A stretch of 64,000 bases of DNA, from positions 1-64,000 of the forward strand of contig NZ_CAMHZD010000010.1 in NCBI RefSeq assembly GCF_946190065.1, given 5' to 3'. The stretch comes from Streptococcus mitis. GTDB lineage: Bacteria; Bacillota; Bacilli; Lactobacillales; Streptococcaceae. Below are positions 61,301-64,000 of the stretch, piece by piece. A program made the position numbers and the translations under genes. The notes beneath the pieces were generated by a model. It did not search any database. It was given only the letters and a program-made list of their open reading frames with translations, and was not told where the DNA came from. Numbering within the stretch: position 1 is the stretch's first letter; each line of letters opens with the position of its first letter.

Positions 61301-63190
61301 CATCAGGCTTGGAATCAATATCTTGACTATGCGAAGAAACACAATGATAAATTTGATCAGATTGTTGCTGCAGCTGGGAAAGATCATCTCCTAGATACAA
61401 ATTCAGATTTTTATAAAGAATGGATACAAGATCATATCTATAAGGAAAACTACCATGTACGACTTCAATGGTCTGAGGAACGCCCAGAAGGCCCTATATT
61501 GCCATTTAAAGAGACAGAGCTGATATCTTATCAAGATTTCGCTAGGGAGCTATATAAGGCTAATCAGGACTTTTATCCAATTCATCAAGAAGGAATGAAA
61601 CAAGTAACAGCAGGCAATACTGAAGGCTATATCCCTCCTACCAAAATTAAGTTTGATATCTATGCTCCAGGGGGTGAAATGATCAAAGAGGGAATTCGAT
61701 ATGATATTGGAGATGAGACTAGACCAATTTCACAAATGCTAGGATTAGGATATCGTCGACTCAACGGTCAATCTGAACTAGCATCGATGGATGAAGAAAT
61801 TCTTTCTCAGCTGGAAAATAGAGAGGTGAATAAGGAAATTTCCCAGGAAGCAAATGAATCGTCTCGATTGATGGGAGAGGGAGAAGGTCAAAACCTTGAT
61901 ACAAGAGAAACGGAAGCTTTTCAATCTTCTAAGCAAGAAACTAAAAATAATTTTCTTCAGCGTGTAGAGGATATTCTAAAAGAGGAACCTATTTCAGAAT
62001 TGGAGACTCCTGAAGTAAACCCAAGTAGTATTGATTATGCTACTTTAACGCCTCATGAATTGAGTGAGGTTGCTTTTCAAAAAGTGAGAGAGTACACAGA
62101 AACACCAGAACGGTTAGAAGAGTATCTGAATTTTATGAGTAAGTTTCCAGAACTCTCACCTAGAAATGTAGCGTTGATTCAGGAACAGTGGCCAGGAGCG
62201 AATGCAGTCGCAACCTATAATCAATGGCAATCTATGGGGGAAGCTCTTGGGATTACTTCAGATCAGGTATTTGAAACTAGAAACACCTATACCAATAAAA
62301 AAACAGGTCGAACAAGAGAAGTTGTTCATAACAATCTTTCGGTTAAGACAGGAGAAAAATCACATATTACCTTGTTTAGACCTATGATGGTTGAAATGAT
62401 TCCTGTATTGGATGAAAATGGGAACCAAGTAAAAAATGGAAAAGGCAATCCAAAATATAAAAGACTTTCTGAAGCGACACCTGAAGAAAAAGCTTTAAAG
62501 AAGCAAGGAAAATTAAAATCTCGCTTCTTCCAGGAAAGAGATTCAAAAACAGGCTTAGCTAAATTCGCTACGTATAAAGTCTTTGAGTTGTCTCAAACAA
62601 CCTTGAAGCCTGAATTTTATCCAAAAGCGATGCCAAATCGTCACTATGATTTTAATATGGATCATATTCGTACGAAAGAGGTGCTTGAAGGACTTTCAGA
62701 CTATGCTAAGAATATTGGGATAACAATCTATCAAGACGATGCAAAAGAGTTGAGGAGTGCGAAGGGAGCTTTTTATCCAGATGAACAAAAAATACTTTTG
62801 AATCCAGATAATACTCCTGGGGAAGTCGTTGCAACAACTATTCACGAGTTAGCGCATGCTAGTCTGCATAATCCTAAATTTGCTAACTCGTATAAGGAAG
62901 ATGTCTCAAAAGATCGTAGAGAACTTGAAGCTGAGATGACAAGTTATCTCGTTTCTAAGCATTTTGGGTTAGATACCTCGGAGAAAGCTATTCGCTATAT
63001 GGCACTTTGGACTGATAATTTAACATCTCTTGATGATCAACAATTAGCGCAATCTATGAAACGGATTCATGGGACAGTATCTAAGATTGTAAAAAGTGTT
63101 GAACAACATACAAAACCTTACCAGTTAAACAGACAGGTGGTACAAAATCAAAATTTTATCCAAAGCCCAAAGAAGGGGCTTAAAATCTAG
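58367..63190 (+). CDS. large polyvalent protein: primase/toprim, LPD/YodL-like modules, ArdC-type antirestriction with zincin
   Basis: 1607 residues. Seen in order: an N-terminal DUF3991/CHC2-like region (RRGKSRRERVEFARSRDILDVANELQMELVRSGRDYRWKEHDSLVISPDKNLWKWFSRNTGGDAISLV, 7-75), though without clear zinc Cys; a toprim-like part (RLIFTESPIDLMSYY, about 224-238, then LALDNDKAGRTF near 308); a coiled and linker region; a central strand-rich module around 700-800; a YodL/LPD25-like part (NYHVRLQWSEERPEG..., 1030-1150); and an ArdC-like N-terminal DNA-binding part (ATYNQWQSMGEALG...) ending in a zincin metallopeptidase with HELAHASLH (H1493, E1494, H1497, H1501). Known: such fusions enter recipients with the DNA and counter restriction or other defences. 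Full length, no breaks. Confidence 0.75.
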   Translation: MTELESRRGKSRRERVEFARSRDILDVANELQMELVRSGRDYRWKEHDSLVISPDKNLWKWFSRNTGGDAISLVETIKEVDFNQSVDFLNDGNFKEFQMVERPQEDFKYYLEKYEQPFSAGRDYLRNQRGLSDETIDYFLEQGALAQANAKLDYFAEGTGGVTTNAIEPVIVFKSLSSSGEVVGASLQGIQENWEKWPKHGYAKVIMKNSDPMTGIHVDIGSPKRLIFTESPIDLMSYYELHKDSLQDVRLVSMDGLKESTIGRHLSQIKAEMSGKALIWTPEQLADGLQVAIDRHFFEDGKNADLITLALDNDKAGRTFIQELEAKGAVINSDLPELRPGQDKTDWNDVLKNQQEEKSDSRKSEFEEKAEATLSESSPFPDTSHLSPEDATWLKENWNNISFSVQSTRPSETDPTTKEKHIPDNQESIANTEENAGRTMSYEEVKRENEALTKKLNNRIQSGELSIEFAPDFYLYDVFAKLGNSHPTKYLNDKRMEVLSPIHSLLSSIDDRTVDLYKTKGTPEQDSLYQALKPHQRALGVDISTQFIGELAIAAYNTNKQIESLSSDSFGVYFGERTLDNLSQSVERMLEYPLIESGTRDFSYGFVVTPNTLFHYLEEQEGEVVLNRELLDNLMSRLDTQPIKIKEVSEEKEKSLDNNQETNTGGELLNRNSSFLGVETPGTAPQPVEKNSQPDFPANVHLHFTINEDRMSNKIFKKNMRTLNLYANAMRDSAQWYLKEMSGTSIHYVYKNPEEKQFQILNVKFDKKNWMHLTGVTPVYNEWVEHLSESFVEDVAAGKGHFKDLKFAQGMSDKLKVLNLLPEVIESDSFVFNDLSSVKKFNNLDLSKAIRPEDTDLLLLFKEKEFTHVPASLMRVKGDLSKQLKDIDTGTILGVYRERDGHIEQLSINEEYVKDGGEEMLSVLKNKQYEEVSEEPEPPAPEGTLNKTSLDSATFTQVLDTVYNLGVPDDISKTPEGFHQAWNQYLDYAKKHNDKFDQIVAAAGKDHLLDTNSDFYKEWIQDHIYKENYHVRLQWSEERPEGPILPFKETELISYQDFARELYKANQDFYPIHQEGMKQVTAGNTEGYIPPTKIKFDIYAPGGEMIKEGIRYDIGDETRPISQMLGLGYRRLNGQSELASMDEEILSQLENREVNKEISQEANESSRLMGEGEGQNLDTRETEAFQSSKQETKNNFLQRVEDILKEEPISELETPEVNPSSIDYATLTPHELSEVAFQKVREYTETPERLEEYLNFMSKFPELSPRNVALIQEQWPGANAVATYNQWQSMGEALGITSDQVFETRNTYTNKKTGRTREVVHNNLSVKTGEKSHITLFRPMMVEMIPVLDENGNQVKNGKGNPKYKRLSEATPEEKALKKQGKLKSRFFQERDSKTGLAKFATYKVFELSQTTLKPEFYPKAMPNRHYDFNMDHIRTKEVLEGLSDYAKNIGITIYQDDAKELRSAKGAFYPDEQKILLNPDNTPGEVVATTIHELAHASLHNPKFANSYKEDVSKDRRELEAEMTSYLVSKHFGLDTSEKAIRYMALWTDNLTSLDDQQLAQSMKRIHGTVSKIVKSVEQHTKPYQLNRQVVQNQNFIQSPKKGLKI

Positions 63191-63194
63191 AAAG

Positions 63195-63223
63195 AGCGCT
63201 CTTTAAGAGCCTCTTTTTTGTGT
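63195..63223 (+). terminator. terminator of the polyprotein gene
   Basis: GAGCGCTCTT, A-rich loop, AAGAGCCTC and six T residues, directly behind the stop. Confidence 0.75.
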
Positions 63224-63283
63224 ATAAAGTTATATAACTTTTTGTGCTGTTTTTTGATATCAACTTACTTTATTATTTGTCAA

Positions 63284-63322
63284 TGTCCCTTTACAAAAGA
63301 TTTTTTAATTATAGCTTACAAT
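63284..63322 (+). promoter_or_regulatory. TGTCCCTTTA-box promoter, copy 3
   Basis: TGTCCCTTTA at 63284-63293 and -10 TACAAT at 63317-63322 (box start to -10: 33 nt); no -35 consensus. Drives topB. Confidence 0.7.
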
Positions 63323-63351
63323 GACAGAAAATGAAGTAGAAGGAGAATGAT

Positions 63352-64000
63352 ATGGTTATAGTTGTTCTGGCTGAAAAAGAGAAACAGGCAGAAGCTTACG
63401 CTACAGCTTTGGGACAATTTAGTAAAAAGAAAGGTGTCTATGTCATTAGGGAGTCACCCTATTTTCCAGTTGAAGTACATGTGGTGGCTGCTGAAGGGCA
63501 TCTATTTGAATATAGTGAACCAGACAATTGGTCGCTTGATAAATTACCTCTTACAAATGTTTCATTTAAGCAACATCTGAAAGAGGACAAGGATTCGAGA
63601 GAAAAATTTAAGAGAATCTATGATGAAGTGGTAACAGCAGATCAAGTGATTATTGGGACGGATGCTGATAGAGAAGGAGAGCGGATTGCGTACTCTATTT
63701 TATCGCATATACCAGGAGGCAAGGAGAAAATTTGGAAACGTCTTTGGGCAAGCTCCATGACAAAGAAAACTCTTCAAAAAGCTTTTCAGGAATTGAAAGA
63801 ACCTTCAGAAACCTATAATTACTATTTAGAAGCTGAAGCACGTGCACAAAGTGATTGGTTGGTAGGAATGAACTTATCACCTCTTACAACGATTGATCTT
63901 CAAGCAAGAGGACAACTCCCTCGAACAAAAGGCAGCCATCTATCGGTTGGCCGAGTTCAAACACCAGCGGTCAGACTAGTTTGTGAGAATGACTTAGAGA
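63352..64000 (+). CDS. topB: DNA topoisomerase III, N-terminal part (runs off the window)
   Basis: 216 residues visible from ATG 63352. Seen: VIVVLAEKEKQAEAYATALG, AAEGHLFEY, GTDADREGERIAYSIL (TOPRIM acidic triad) and KGSHLSVGRVQTPAVRLVCEND near the right edge. The active-site Tyr is outside the window. ICE-encoded TopB enzymes are common and may resolve intermediates of conjugative replication. RBS AGAAGGAG. Preceded by the third TGTCCCTTTA-box promoter. It is distinct from the chromosomal topA at 33376. Confidence 0.88.
   Translation, partial: MVIVVLAEKEKQAEAYATALGQFSKKKGVYVIRESPYFPVEVHVVAAEGHLFEYSEPDNWSLDKLPLTNVSFKQHLKEDKDSREKFKRIYDEVVTADQVIIGTDADREGERIAYSILSHIPGGKEKIWKRLWASSMTKKTLQKAFQELKEPSETYNYYLEAEARAQSDWLVGMNLSPLTTIDLQARGQLPRTKGSHLSVGRVQTPAVRLVCENDLE

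Larger units (their letters stand above)
44765..64000 (+). mobile_element. integrative conjugative element (left part, continues past the window)
   Basis: All genes from 44799 to the right edge lie on the plus strand, are AT-rich and are of ICE/plasmid type. They include a primase-like replication gene, membrane conjugation proteins, an oriT-like region, small relaxosome-like proteins, a MobL-type relaxase (55608), a primase-toprim/ArdC-like polyprotein and topB. The left border is between the guaC terminator and 44799. No integrase, coupling ATPase (VirD4-like) or VirB4 is in view, so these must lie on the right. No att repeat can be fixed with only one end visible. No DDE transposase or tyrosine recombinase is near the left end. 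Confidence 0.85.

Overview
The window comes from a low-GC Gram-positive coccus of the Streptococcus mitis group (S. mitis, S. pneumoniae, S. oralis or a close relative). The evidence is three complete BOX elements, a ComX box (TACGAATA) in front of dprA, the choline/teichoic-acid lic1 genes, and a gene order (pyrR-pyrB-carA-carB, then the lic1 genes, dprA and topA, then leuA-leuB-leuC-leuD) that matches what I recall of the pneumococcal chromosome.

Layout. (1) 1-8,700 is mostly accessory DNA interrupted by rplS with its leader and a tRNA-Arg(CCU). It holds the end of an IS3-family element, a complete ISLre2-type transposase gene sitting just upstream of a sigma-A-like promoter, a 66-nt antisense-type RNA, a broken IS3 orfA, a two-gene SIR2 / TPR-HEPN operon (3152-5642) that looks like an anti-phage defence system, a decayed treble-clef zinc protein, an RRNPP-type (peptide-sensing) regulator, a CYTH-domain protein and a decayed small membrane protein. 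(2) 8,700-44,760 is chromosomal backbone: a HAD phosphatase, an HD hydrolase, ylxM-ffh, a uracil permease with a PyrR attenuator, rsmG, lemA-htpX, an ABC-F gene with an elaborate leader, nth, the pyrR-pyrB-carA-carB operon, lic1 (tarI-tarJ-licA-licB-licC, with tarI frameshifted), dprA, topA, cutC, a leucine-attenuated leuABCD operon, a YrdC-like gene and guaC. (3) 44,765-64,000 is the left part of an integrative conjugative element (ICE). It carries a replication/primase-like gene, membrane conjugation proteins, a thioredoxin-like protein, an oriT-like region, two small relaxosome-like proteins, an EndA-type nuclease, a PD-(D/E)XK-like protein, a MobL-type relaxase, a 1607-residue primase-toprim/antirestriction polyprotein and topB. 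The element runs off the right edge, so its recombinase, coupling protein and T4SS ATPase are not seen.

How the genes work together. The pyrimidine genes (uraA, pyrR-pyrB-carA-carB) share PyrR-type leader hairpins (loop TCCCGTGAGG), and a very similar hairpin occurs in the unusual 448-nt spacer between carA and carB. The lic1 genes import and activate choline for teichoic-acid decoration, but the lic2 genes I would expect between carB and tarI are absent and tarI is out of frame at a (CT)4 tract. In the ICE, three transcription units (starting at 52010, 58095 and 63352) share a TGTCCCTTTA box exactly 33 nt upstream of a -10 hexamer, with no recognisable -35. This suggests an element-encoded activator controlling a transfer regulon.

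The strongest candidates for something undescribed are the SIR2 plus TPR/HEPN operon and the TGTCCCTTTA promoter regulon of the ICE. All family calls rest on reading motifs and on memory of the families; no database search was run.
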